Source of the DNA: an uncultured Eubacteriales bacterium
GTDB taxonomy: Bacteria; Bacillota; Clostridia; Christensenellales; Aristaeellaceae
Assembly (NCBI GenBank): GCA_900318145.1
Contig: ONJM01000006.1
Location: 79,073-143,072 of the forward strand
Reading direction: 5' to 3'
DNA: 64,000 nt
Below, piece after piece: positions 7,932 to 16,023 of this stretch. Position 1 is the stretch's first letter. Each line of letters starts with the position of its first letter. The translations under genes were made by a program, and so were the position numbers. The notes beneath the pieces are model-generated. The model searched no databases. It saw nothing but the letters and a program-made list of their open reading frames with translations, and was not told the DNA's origin.

Positions 7932-9092
7932 ATGGATTATCCCCTGATCCCCGGCCTTACTCCCGACGGACGCCTGTACCGCAACGCGGATATGGGCACC
8001 CTGGAAGCGTTCCTTCCCACCGGAGGATATCCGACCGCCCATGCTCCCGCCATGCTGGAGCTGCCGGACGGCGCGCTGCTGTGCTGCTGGTTTGCCGGCA
8101 CCTATGAAGGCAGCGCGGATATCCGGATCATCTGTTCCCGCCTTGAAAAGAACGGAGAAAGATGGTCTGATCCCGTGGATATTTCCGGGGATCCGGAGCG
8201 CAGCGAGCAGAATCCATCCCTTTTCGCCGGAAACGACGGCGCGGTCTGGGCCATCTACACCGCCCAGAAGGACCGGCAGGCCGGGAAGGACAACATGCAG
8301 TTCACCTCCCAGATCCGCGTCCAGAAGAGCACGGACGGCGGAAAGACCTGGGGGCCCTATGAAACCCTCTTTGCCCGGGAAGGCAGCTTCTGCCGGCAGC
8401 CCATCCAGGTCCTGTCCAACGGCCGCTGGATCTTTGCCAACTGGCTCTGCACCGACAGCCCGGACGGACTGAGCGGGGATCCCACCGCCCTGCAGATTTC
8501 CGACGACGAGGGCAAAACCTGGCGGCAGGTGGATATGCCCGGCAGCCGCGGACGGGTCCATGCCAACGTTGTGGAGCTGGAGAACGGGCGCCTGGCAGCC
8601 TTCATGCGTTCCCGTGAAGCCGATTTCATCTACCGCAGCGAATCGGCCGACTGGGGCGACAGCTGGAGCGTGCCGGTTCCGACGCCGCTGCCCAACAACA
8701 ACAGCTCCATCAGCGCGGTGAAGCTGCAGAGCGGACGGGTCGCCATTGCCTACAATCCCACCTGCACGCCGGATCCGCAGCCCGGCAAGGCCGCCTGGCC
8801 GGGACTCCGCTGCCCGGTGGCCGTCGCATTGAGCGAAGACGGCGGGATTACCTTCCCGATGATCCGGTGGATGGAGCGGGGCGAAGGATTCATGGGTGAC
8901 GAAAACCGCACCAACAACCGGCAGTACGAATACCCCTACCTGATGCAGAGCCGGGACGGCATGCTGCATCTGGCCTACGCGGCCTATACCCGGACCGGTG
9001 TCAAGTACGTAAGCTTCAGCGAAGAGGACGTCATGGGCAAAAAGCGGGAGAGGGTAGGACTCTACAATCCCACCGCGGCCCAGACAAGATGA
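7932..9092 (+). CDS. BNR/Asp-box sialidase-superfamily protein
   Basis: A 386-residue six-bladed beta-propeller protein of the sialidase superfamily. Asp-box motifs are visible: STDGGKTW (133-140), SDDEGKTW near 192-199 and SEDGGITF near 300. There is no signal peptide, so it acts in the cytoplasm. The arginine-triad residues of true sialidases cannot be confirmed by eye, and the operon contains no sialic acid lyase-epimerase-kinase set, so sialic acid is not a safe substrate call. It more likely acts on the acid sugar or a glycoside of it. AAAGGAGG precedes the ATG; 34 bases separate it from the kinase gene. Confidence 0.75.
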   Translation: MDYPLIPGLTPDGRLYRNADMGTLEAFLPTGGYPTAHAPAMLELPDGALLCCWFAGTYEGSADIRIICSRLEKNGERWSDPVDISGDPERSEQNPSLFAGNDGAVWAIYTAQKDRQAGKDNMQFTSQIRVQKSTDGGKTWGPYETLFAREGSFCRQPIQVLSNGRWIFANWLCTDSPDGLSGDPTALQISDDEGKTWRQVDMPGSRGRVHANVVELENGRLAAFMRSREADFIYRSESADWGDSWSVPVPTPLPNNNSSISAVKLQSGRVAIAYNPTCTPDPQPGKAAWPGLRCPVAVALSEDGGITFPMIRWMERGEGFMGDENRTNNRQYEYPYLMQSRDGMLHLAYAAYTRTGVKYVSFSEEDVMGKKRERVGLYNPTAAQTR

Positions 9093-9108
9093 ACGGAGGA
9101 GATCAAGG

Positions 9109-10272
9109 ATGCTGACCCGTTACAACCTGAAAATGCCCCGCGCCGTGTACGGCGGGGAAAACGCCATGGAAAACATCACCGGAATCATCCGGTCCCTCGG
9201 CGCCCGGAAGGTCGCGATGTTCACGGATCCCGGGATTGAGAAAACGGGGCTGTTCGCCCTGCCGGAGGAAGCGGTGAAGGCCAGCGGCGTCGAGTACTAC
9301 GTGCTGGACGACCTGAAACCCGAACCGGATTATATGACCGTTCAGAAGCTGATCGACGATTTCAAGGCCCAGGGCGCGGACCTGATCGTCGCCTGCGGCG
9401 GCGGCAGTGTCATGGACGCGGCGAAGCTGGCCAGCGTGCTGGTTACGGATGAATACGGCGTGAAGGAACTGCTGGACGAGCCCGGACGCGCGAAGAAGTG
9501 CGTGCCCATCGTGCTGATCCCCACCACCGCCGGCACCGGCGCGGAGGTGACGCCCAACGCGATCGTCGCCGTTCCCGAGAAAGAACTGAAGGTCGGCATC
9601 GTCAACGACAACATGATCGCGGACTATGTTATCCTGGATGCCCGGATGATCAGGAACCTTCCCCGCAAGATCGCGGCCGCGACCGGCGTGGACGCCCTGG
9701 CCCACTGCATTGAGTGCTACACCAGCAACAAGGCGAATCCCCTCAGCGACACCTTCGCGCTGCACGGGCTGGACCTGATCCTGAACAATATCGAGGAAGC
9801 CTGCGACAATCCCGAAGCCATGGACGCGAAAAACGCCATGCAGATCGCCGCGTTCTACGGCGGACTGGCCATCACCGCAAGCGGCACCACCGGGGTGCAT
9901 GCCCTGAGCTATCCCCTGGGCGGGAAATACCACATTGCCCACGGCGTTTCCAACGCGATCCTGCTGGTGCCGGTCATGAAGTTCAACGAACCGGTATGCC
10001 GGAAACGCTTCGCGGAATGCTATGACCGCTGCGCCCATGACGGCAGCCGCTGCGAGACGGAAGAGGAAAAGAGCGCCTGGATCATCAGCCGGCTGGATGA
10101 GATCGTGAAGCACCTGGAGATTCCCACCAGCCTCAGCAGGGATTTCGGCGTGCCGGAAGAGGATCTGGAGGGCCTGGTGCAGGCCGGCATGCAGGTCAAA
10201 CGGCTGCTGGTCAACAACATGCGTGAGATTACCCCTGACGACGCGAGACGGATTTACCAGTCTGTTCTGTAA
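9109..10272 (+). CDS. Iron-containing (group III) alcohol dehydrogenase
   Basis: A 387-residue NAD(P)-dependent dehydrogenase of the Fe-ADH family. It has the GGGS dinucleotide-binding motif (97-100), the PTTAGTGAEVT stretch, and the metal-ligand regions VILDA, DALAHCIE and SYPLGGKYHIAHG that supply one Asp and three His. In this operon it probably oxidises or reduces an alcohol/aldehyde intermediate of acid-sugar breakdown, for example the product of the downstream aldolase; that role is inferred. A GGAGG site lies about 10 bases before the ATG, 16 bases after the preceding stop. Confidence 0.9.
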   Translation: MLTRYNLKMPRAVYGGENAMENITGIIRSLGARKVAMFTDPGIEKTGLFALPEEAVKASGVEYYVLDDLKPEPDYMTVQKLIDDFKAQGADLIVACGGGSVMDAAKLASVLVTDEYGVKELLDEPGRAKKCVPIVLIPTTAGTGAEVTPNAIVAVPEKELKVGIVNDNMIADYVILDARMIRNLPRKIAAATGVDALAHCIECYTSNKANPLSDTFALHGLDLILNNIEEACDNPEAMDAKNAMQIAAFYGGLAITASGTTGVHALSYPLGGKYHIAHGVSNAILLVPVMKFNEPVCRKRFAECYDRCAHDGSRCETEEEKSAWIISRLDEIVKHLEIPTSLSRDFGVPEEDLEGLVQAGMQVKRLLVNNMREITPDDARRIYQSVL

Positions 10273-10284
10273 GGAGGAACGAAC

Positions 10285-11199
10285 ATGAAGACGAGCGATA
10301 TCAAAGGCATTATCCCGCCGATCCTCACACCGATGTTTGACGATGCCGAGCAGAGCGTCAACCACAGCGAGCTGCGCAACCAGGTGGAGCGCCTGCTCAA
10401 GGGCGGCGTACACGGTCTTTTCCCGGTAGGGACCAACGGCGAGGCGTACATCCTTTCCATGCAGGAGAAGGAAGCGATCCTGGAAACGGTGATCGACCAG
10501 GTGAAAGGGCGCGTTCCGGTTTACGCCGGCACCGGCTGCATTTCCACGGCGGAAACGATCCGCATGAGCAAACTGGCGCAGAAGCTGGGCGCGGACGCGC
10601 TGTCCGTCGTCACCCCCTTCTTCGCCGCCGCTTCCCAGAAGGAGCTGTATGACCATTATACGTCGGTGGCCAAGGCGGTCGATCTGCCGATTATCCTCTA
10701 CAATATTCCCCCGCGGACCGGCAACAAGCTGCTGCCGGAAACGGTACAGAAGCTTTGCCGGGACGTGGACAACATCGTCGGCGCAAAGGATTCCAGCGGG
10801 GATATCGAAAACCTGAAGGCCTATATCCGCCTGACGCGGGAGCTGGACAAGGAGGTCGCGATCCTCGCCGGGAACGACGGCGCGATCCTGACCTGCCTGA
10901 AGGAGGGCGGCGCCGGCGGTATCGCGGGACGCGCCAACATCTGGCCGAACGCCCTGGCAAGCATCTACGACCGCTTCACGGCCGGGGACCTGGAAGGCGC
11001 ACAGCAGGCGCAGGACGCCATCGCCGCCCTGCAGACGGTATTCAAGTTCGGCAATCCCAACACGATCATCAAGAAGGCCGTCGCACTGCTGGGCTATCCG
11101 GTGGGCGACTGCCGCAGACCTTTCAACTATGTTCCCGAAGAGGGAATCGAAGCGCTGAAGCAGGTGCTGGCTGAAGTTTCGGCCAAGGGCCTGCACTGA
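10285..11199 (+). CDS. DapA/N-acetylneuraminate-lyase family aldolase
   Basis: A 304-residue class I aldolase of the dihydrodipicolinate synthase family. The GTNGE motif (49-53), the active-site Tyr in LYNIP (139) and the Schiff-base Lys in VGAKDSSGD (168) are all present, so it should be catalytically active. It would add or remove a 2-oxo acid such as pyruvate. Because it sits in an acid-sugar operon, a catabolic 2-keto-3-deoxy-type substrate is more likely than lysine biosynthesis. AAGGAGG precedes the ATG and only 12 bases separate it from the alcohol dehydrogenase gene. Confidence 0.88.
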   Translation: MKTSDIKGIIPPILTPMFDDAEQSVNHSELRNQVERLLKGGVHGLFPVGTNGEAYILSMQEKEAILETVIDQVKGRVPVYAGTGCISTAETIRMSKLAQKLGADALSVVTPFFAAASQKELYDHYTSVAKAVDLPIILYNIPPRTGNKLLPETVQKLCRDVDNIVGAKDSSGDIENLKAYIRLTRELDKEVAILAGNDGAILTCLKEGGAGGIAGRANIWPNALASIYDRFTAGDLEGAQQAQDAIAALQTVFKFGNPNTIIKKAVALLGYPVGDCRRPFNYVPEEGIEALKQVLAEVSAKGLH

Positions 11200-11212
11200 C
11201 GGAGGTGGCAGC

Positions 11213-12259
11213 ATGAATAAGCCCATTATCGGAATTACCATGGGAGATCCCGCGTCCATCGGCCCGGAAATCACCGTGAAAGCCCTGGCGAAGCCGGAAG
11301 TATACGAAAACTGCCGCCCGCTGGTTATCGGAGATTCCTGCATGATGGAAAAGGCAAAGAAGCTGGTGGGGCATGAGGAGATCAGGATCCATCCCGTAAC
11401 CGACGTGAAGGAGGCCCTGTTTACGCCCGGCACCATCGACGTATACGAGATGAACCTTGTGGACGCCGATACCCTGCCAATCGGCCAGGTGAGCGCGGAA
11501 GCGGGGGAAGCCGCCTTCCAGTATGTGAAAAAGGTGATCGAGCTGGCCAACGCCGACGAAATCGACGGCACGGTGACCAACGCCCTGAACAAGGAAGCCA
11601 TCAACGTAGCCGGTCACCATTTCTCGGGGCATACCGAGATTTACGCGCATTATACCGGAACGAAAAAGTACTGTATGATGCTGGCGCACCAGAATATGCG
11701 CGTTACCCATGTTTCCACACACGTCTCCTTGCGCGAGGCCTGTAATCGCGTAAAGAAAGACCGTGTTTTGGATGTTATCCGCATGTCGCACATGGCATGC
11801 AAGGACTTAGGGATCGAAAACCCGAGGGTCGCTGTGGCCGGCCTGAATCCGCACTGCGGAGAAAACGGTCTGTTTGGGGATGAGGAAATTAAGGAAATCA
11901 CCCCGGCCATAGAAGCAGCGCGCGCGGAAGGAATCGACGCAAGCGGTCCCTTCCCTCCGGATTCGGTCTTCTCCAAGCTGCGCGGCGGCTGGTACGACAT
12001 CGTCGTGTGCATGTATCACGATCAGGGCCATATTCCGCTGAAGGTGGTGGGTTTCGTCTACAACCAGGAAGCGGGGAAATGGGATGCCGTGGAAGGCATC
12101 AACCTGACGCTGGGCCTGCCCATTGTGCGTGTATCCGTGGACCACGGCACCGCCTTTGACCAGGCCGGCACGGGAATGGCCAATGAACTGAGCCTGATGA
12201 ATGCCATCGACTATGCCATACGCCTGTCCAGAAGCCGCAAGGCCAGGAAAGCGGAATAA
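11213..12259 (+). CDS. pdxA: PdxA-family 4-phospho-acid-sugar dehydrogenase (PdxA2-like)
   Basis: A 348-residue PdxA-family enzyme: GITMGDPASIGPE at the N terminus, the metal-binding His region NVAGHHFSGHTEIYAHYTG near 130-148, and VCMYHDQGHIPLK near 264-276. PdxA itself oxidises and decarboxylates 4-phosphohydroxy-L-threonine in pyridoxal phosphate synthesis. The PdxA2 branch performs the same chemistry on 4-phospho-D-threonate or erythronate to give dihydroxyacetone phosphate. The DUF1537 kinase in the same operon and the absence of other vitamin B6 genes argue for the catabolic role. GGAGGTGG lies seven bases before the ATG. Confidence 0.88.
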   Translation: MNKPIIGITMGDPASIGPEITVKALAKPEVYENCRPLVIGDSCMMEKAKKLVGHEEIRIHPVTDVKEALFTPGTIDVYEMNLVDADTLPIGQVSAEAGEAAFQYVKKVIELANADEIDGTVTNALNKEAINVAGHHFSGHTEIYAHYTGTKKYCMMLAHQNMRVTHVSTHVSLREACNRVKKDRVLDVIRMSHMACKDLGIENPRVAVAGLNPHCGENGLFGDEEIKEITPAIEAARAEGIDASGPFPPDSVFSKLRGGWYDIVVCMYHDQGHIPLKVVGFVYNQEAGKWDAVEGINLTLGLPIVRVSVDHGTAFDQAGTGMANELSLMNAIDYAIRLSRSRKARKAE

Positions 12260-12302
12260 CCCGCTCTCCAATGTTTACAAAAATACTTAGGAGGAAAAAA
12301 CC

Positions 12303-13289
12303 ATGAAAAAGCTTATCGCTCTCGCTCTTGTTCTCTGCATGATGCTGACCGGCGCTGCCTTTGCTGAAGAGCTGCTGATCGGTACCCAGGAAACCGGCAC
12401 CGCCGGCTATACCTACGCCACCGCTATTATGCAGTGCATCCAGACCGTGGAAGGCTATTCCGTATCCCTGGTTTCCAACTCTTCCGGCAACGTTTCTTCC
12501 CCTGTGCTGATTCAGGAAGGTGAATGTGACATTACCGTGTCCAACTCCGCTCCCGCGCTGTGGGCCGCCACCACCGGCATTGAATCCGCTGAAATTCCGG
12601 TATGCCCCGATGTCCGCTGCATCGCCGGCGGCCTGGGCAAGGACTTCATCAACGTGATGTTCACCCAGAAGTACGTGAATGATACCGGCATCAAGACCAT
12701 CGAAGAGCTGGTTGAAAAGGAACAGCCCGTCCGCCTGATCATCAAGAAGAACGGCTCCTTCGGCGAACTGGCCGCGGAGCGCGTGTTCGGCGTATTCGGC
12801 ATTGATATCAACAATCCGCCTGCCTGGATTACCGTGGAAAAGACCTCCGGCGGCGCCATCAAGGACGGCCTGAGCGACGACAACTACGATCTGACCATTG
12901 ACCACATCGGCGCCGGCCAGGCCAACACCACCGAGCTGTGCCTGAACCATGCCATGTATGATGTGCAGCTGAGCGACGAAACGCTGGCCAAGCTGTGCGA
13001 GCAGGGCTACGACTACGTGACGGTTCCCGCCGGCACCTGGAACGGCCAGGATGTTGAGATCAAGACCGTCGGTTCCCAGCAGTGCATCATCGTATCCGCG
13101 GAAATGGATGAGGAAGTTGCCTACCAGATCACCAAGGCTCTGTGCGAGAACCGCGACATCCTGGTGAACACCTCCGCCGTGCTGGCCAACTTCGACCCCG
13201 CGGTCGCCGGCTCCAAGGCCCTGACCGGCTGCGAACTGCATCCCGGCGCTGCCCGTTACTACAAGGAAATGGGCTACGCTGCCGAATGA
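12303..13289 (+). CDS. TAXI-family TRAP transporter solute-binding protein
   Basis: A 328-residue exported protein. The first 21 residues form a Sec signal (MKKLIALALVLCMMLTGAAFA, here split by Cys12 within the core) and cleavage after AFA is likely. The start of the mature chain, LLIGTQETGTAGYTYA, is typical of TAXI proteins that deliver substrate to fused TRAP permeases, as are SNSSGN and the long C-terminal helix. It would capture the organic acid used by the operon. AGGAGGAAAA precedes the ATG. A stem-loop separates it from the permease gene, which may keep binding-protein transcripts more abundant. Confidence 0.9.
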   Translation: MKKLIALALVLCMMLTGAAFAEELLIGTQETGTAGYTYATAIMQCIQTVEGYSVSLVSNSSGNVSSPVLIQEGECDITVSNSAPALWAATTGIESAEIPVCPDVRCIAGGLGKDFINVMFTQKYVNDTGIKTIEELVEKEQPVRLIIKKNGSFGELAAERVFGVFGIDINNPPAWITVEKTSGGAIKDGLSDDNYDLTIDHIGAGQANTTELCLNHAMYDVQLSDETLAKLCEQGYDYVTVPAGTWNGQDVEIKTVGSQQCIIVSAEMDEEVAYQITKALCENRDILVNTSAVLANFDPAVAGSKALTGCELHPGAARYYKEMGYAAE

Positions 13290-13324
13290 TTGCGGAATCA
13301 AAGCGGAACTGAACAGATTTAAGA

Positions 13325-13355
13325 GCTGGGGCACAGTACAGGCCTGTGCCTCAGC
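13325..13355 (+). other. Stem-loop between TAXI binding protein and TRAP permease genes
   Basis: GGCACAG (13330-13336) pairs with CTGTGCC (13344-13350), extended by GCTG/CAGC (13325-13328 with 13352-13355). There is no T run after it, so it looks like an mRNA-stabilising or partial-termination element rather than a full terminator. Confidence 0.5.
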
Positions 13356-13448
13356 CGCTTTGAGAGCGATGTAAAAACGGGAACAATGTTCCGCTCCGGG
13401 CGGAACCTGTATATAACCATCATTATCAAAGAGAGGAGTGGCCGAAGA

Positions 13449-15470
13449 ATGACGAAGTCCATCCGCAGGACATGCGCGATAGGCATCACGGTGGTTTTCA
13501 TCCTGTTCCAGATGTATCTGGCGCTGGTCAAGCAGTTTACCCTGATGCTTCAGACGCCGATTCACATGTGCTTTGCCCTGGCGCTCGTATTCCTGTACAA
13601 CCCGACCGACAAGAACTACCAGAAAAAACTCCGCAAAAAGTGTGAGGCGGAAAAACGCACAGCCACCGAAGAAGAGAAGAACAAATACGCCTGGACCCAC
13701 TGGTTCGACATCGTGGTATTTGCTGCGATCCTCTTCATCGTCGCCTACACGATTTCGAACGTGGACCGGCTGGCCAGCTACGATATGGCTGTCCATAAGC
13801 CCATTACAATGGACTATATCGCGCTGTTCTGCGTAGTCCTTCTGCTGCTGGAGGCAGTCCGGCGCACACTGGGTTACATCCTGTTCTTCTTCATTATCGC
13901 CTTCATCGCGTATTCATGGGCATCTCCGTTCCTGCCGGCCGGCGTGTTCCGCACCGTCGCAACCGCCAAGAACAAGACCTTTGAAAAAATGCTGGAGAAA
14001 TTTACCGAAGGCATGATCATGGCGGAACAGGGCGTGTACGGCACGCCGCTGCAGACTTCCTGCACCAGCCTGTTCTACTTCATTCTGTTCGGCGCGTTCT
14101 TCTCTGAATGCGGCGGCGGCCAGCTGCTGATCGACGTCGGCATGAAGTTCTCCAACAAGTCTTCCGGCGGCCCCGCGAAAGCGGCGGTTATCTCCTCCGG
14201 CCTGATGGGCATGGTTTCCGGCTCCGCTGTGGCGAACGTCGCCACCACCGGCGTCATGACCATCCCGATGATGAAAAAGATCGGCTACGCTCCGGAAGAA
14301 GCGGGCGCCATTGAGGCGGTCGCCTCCACCGGCGGCCAGATTATGCCCCCGATCATGGGCATCGGCGCGTTTATCATGGCTGAACAGCTGGGCATCAACT
14401 ACCTGACGGTCGCGGCGGACGCCATCATTCCCGCGGTCGCGTATTACTTCGGCGTCTTTGTACTGGTGGACCGCCTGGCCAAGAAACGCGCCAGCCGTTC
14501 CGCCGCCTCCGAGGACGTTAAGATTCAGGTGGACCGGAAAATCCTGCCCCGCCTGTACCTGCTGCTGCCCATCGTTGTACTGATTGTCGCTATTCTGAAG
14601 GGCTTTTCCCTGATGCGCGCCGGCATGTTCGGTATCTTTGCCTGCCTGCTGTGCAACCTGGTCAGCCTGGTGATCGGCCTGAAAAAGGGCGGAAAATTCA
14701 AGCACGACATTATTGAAGGCAACAAGGCCTCCGACTTTGCCGGCCTGAAACAGCTCTGGAAATCCTGCCTGGACGGCGCGAAATCCGCTGCTGAAATCGC
14801 CGTTCCCACGGCTGCCTGCGGTATCATCATCAACGTCATGACCGCACAGACGTCCCTGGCTACCAACCTGTCCGGCGTAATTGCCAGCCTCGGTATGACC
14901 AGTTTGTTCCTGGCGATGATGATCGCCATGGTCGGCTGCATGCTGCTGGGCATGGCCCTGCCGACGGTTGCGGCGTACCTGGTAGGCGTGACCCTGTTCG
15001 TGCCCACGATGCAGAAGCTGGGCATCAGCCCCCTGGTTGCCAACATGTTCGTGTTCTACTACGGCATCATGGCCCAGATTACCCCGCCTGTGTGCGTGGC
15101 TTCCTATACCGCGGCCGGCATTGCCGACGGCGACGCCATGAAGACCGGCATACGCGGCATGCTGTTCGCACTGGTCGGTTTCCTGGTTCCCTTCGTGTTT
15201 GTTTACAATCCCGCGATCCTGCTGCAGGGCGACGTGCTGTCCATTGCCTGGGGCGGAGCGCAGGTGCTGGCTGCCACATTCTTCCTGGCGATCACCGTGT
15301 CCGGCTTCTTCAAGCGGAACATGACCTGGTGGGAGCGCGCGGCGACTTTTGCCGCCGCCATCCTGCTGATGACGCCCGAAGTGATCACCTCGATCATCGG
15401 TATTGTGATCGGTGTGGGTGTGCTGCTGCTGGACGTAATCATCGGAAAGACGAAGAAAGCTGCTGCCTGA
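13449..15470 (+). CDS. TRAP transporter permease, fused small and large subunits (TAXI type)
   Basis: A 673-residue integral membrane protein combining the four-helix DctQ-like part (first about 180 residues) with the 12-helix DctM-like part. The SGSAVANVATTGVMTIPMMK and ASTGGQIMPPIMG segments (about 255-295) are hallmarks of the large subunit. It should import an organic acid with Na+ or H+ in partnership with the binding protein encoded just upstream. The start chosen is ATG 13449, which has GAGAGGAG upstream; an earlier in-frame ATG at 13386 would add 21 residues and lacks a convincing site. It ends 18 bases before the next gene. Confidence 0.9.
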   Translation: MTKSIRRTCAIGITVVFILFQMYLALVKQFTLMLQTPIHMCFALALVFLYNPTDKNYQKKLRKKCEAEKRTATEEEKNKYAWTHWFDIVVFAAILFIVAYTISNVDRLASYDMAVHKPITMDYIALFCVVLLLLEAVRRTLGYILFFFIIAFIAYSWASPFLPAGVFRTVATAKNKTFEKMLEKFTEGMIMAEQGVYGTPLQTSCTSLFYFILFGAFFSECGGGQLLIDVGMKFSNKSSGGPAKAAVISSGLMGMVSGSAVANVATTGVMTIPMMKKIGYAPEEAGAIEAVASTGGQIMPPIMGIGAFIMAEQLGINYLTVAADAIIPAVAYYFGVFVLVDRLAKKRASRSAASEDVKIQVDRKILPRLYLLLPIVVLIVAILKGFSLMRAGMFGIFACLLCNLVSLVIGLKKGGKFKHDIIEGNKASDFAGLKQLWKSCLDGAKSAAEIAVPTAACGIIINVMTAQTSLATNLSGVIASLGMTSLFLAMMIAMVGCMLLGMALPTVAAYLVGVTLFVPTMQKLGISPLVANMFVFYYGIMAQITPPVCVASYTAAGIADGDAMKTGIRGMLFALVGFLVPFVFVYNPAILLQGDVLSIAWGGAQVLAATFFLAITVSGFFKRNMTWWERAATFAAAILLMTPEVITSIIGIVIGVGVLLLDVIIGKTKKAAA

Positions 15471-15488
15471 CGGCGGGAGGTAAAGCGT

Positions 15489-15842
15489 ATGCCTGAAATC
15501 AAGTATGAACTGGCCCATGTGGGCATCAACGGACAGAATCCCGAAGAAGCCAAATCCATCGCATCCCTGTTTTCGGAGATTTTCAACCTGCAGCCCCGGG
15601 AAGGGAACAGCTCCACTTTCGCGGGAAACGCCGTGGAAGTCATGCGGACGCCCTATCTGGGCCGCAACGGCCATATCGGGATGTACACCGCCGACTGTGA
15701 AGCAGCTGTGAAGGACCTGGAATCCCGGGGGTTCGAGGTGGACATGAGCACCGCGAAATACAGGCCTGACGGAACCCTCAACGCGGTATACCTGAAACAG
15801 GAAGTGGGCGGATTCGCCCTCCATATCGTACGGAAACCCTGA
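15489..15842 (+). CDS. Stand-alone VOC (glyoxalase-fold) domain like the C-terminal domain of KDPG aldolase fusions
   Basis: A 117-residue protein with the pattern YELAHVGIN, FAGNAVEVM, YLGRNGHIGM and VYLKQEVGGFALHIV. From memory this is the same sequence type found fused C-terminally to 2-keto-3-deoxy-6-phosphogluconate aldolases in several Firmicutes, but here there is no aldolase domain. It is a small cytoplasmic metal-binding or scaffold-type protein; no reaction can be assigned. GGGAGG lies eight bases before the ATG. It is the last gene of the acid-sugar operon and is followed by a strong terminator. Confidence 0.75.
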   Translation: MPEIKYELAHVGINGQNPEEAKSIASLFSEIFNLQPREGNSSTFAGNAVEVMRTPYLGRNGHIGMYTADCEAAVKDLESRGFEVDMSTAKYRPDGTLNAVYLKQEVGGFALHIVRKP

Positions 15843-15883
15843 ACCGGAAGAATGCTTCCGGGAATAAGACACAATCCAGTCGA

Positions 15884-15922
15884 CCAGCCGGAGCCGCGGG
15901 CTCCGGCTGGTTTCATCTTTTT
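15884..15922 (+). terminator. Intrinsic terminator of the acid-sugar operon
   Basis: An 11-bp perfect stem (CCAGCCGGAGC, 15884-15894, with 15900-15910), 5-base loop, followed by TTTCATCTTTTT. Confidence 0.85.
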
Positions 15923-15929
15923 CCGCCGG

Positions 15930-15958
15930 TTGCTTTCTGACAGGGTACGGCATATAAT
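15930..15958 (+). promoter_or_regulatory. Predicted promoter of the MMPL transporter gene
   Basis: TTGCTT (15930-15935) and a perfect TATAAT (15953-15958) with 17-base spacing, right after the preceding operon's terminator and 65 bases before the start codon. Confidence 0.7.
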
Positions 15959-16023
15959 AATAACAGACAAGCGGAACGCGGAAGAGAGAAAAGAACATCT
16001 GCCGGACAGGAGAGGAACCTGCA

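Noticed and set aside
7932-9092. Calling the BNR protein a true sialidase and the operon a sialic acid pathway
   Set aside because: The gene set lacks the epimerase and ManNAc kinase, and the DUF1537-PdxA pair points to acid sugars instead; the DapA-family protein alone cannot prove N-acetylneuraminate lyase activity.
9103-11604. An 833-codon minus-strand open frame across the alcohol dehydrogenase and aldolase genes
   Set aside because: It is antisense to two genes with intact catalytic motifs and shows only low-complexity His/Gly/Arg-rich sequence.
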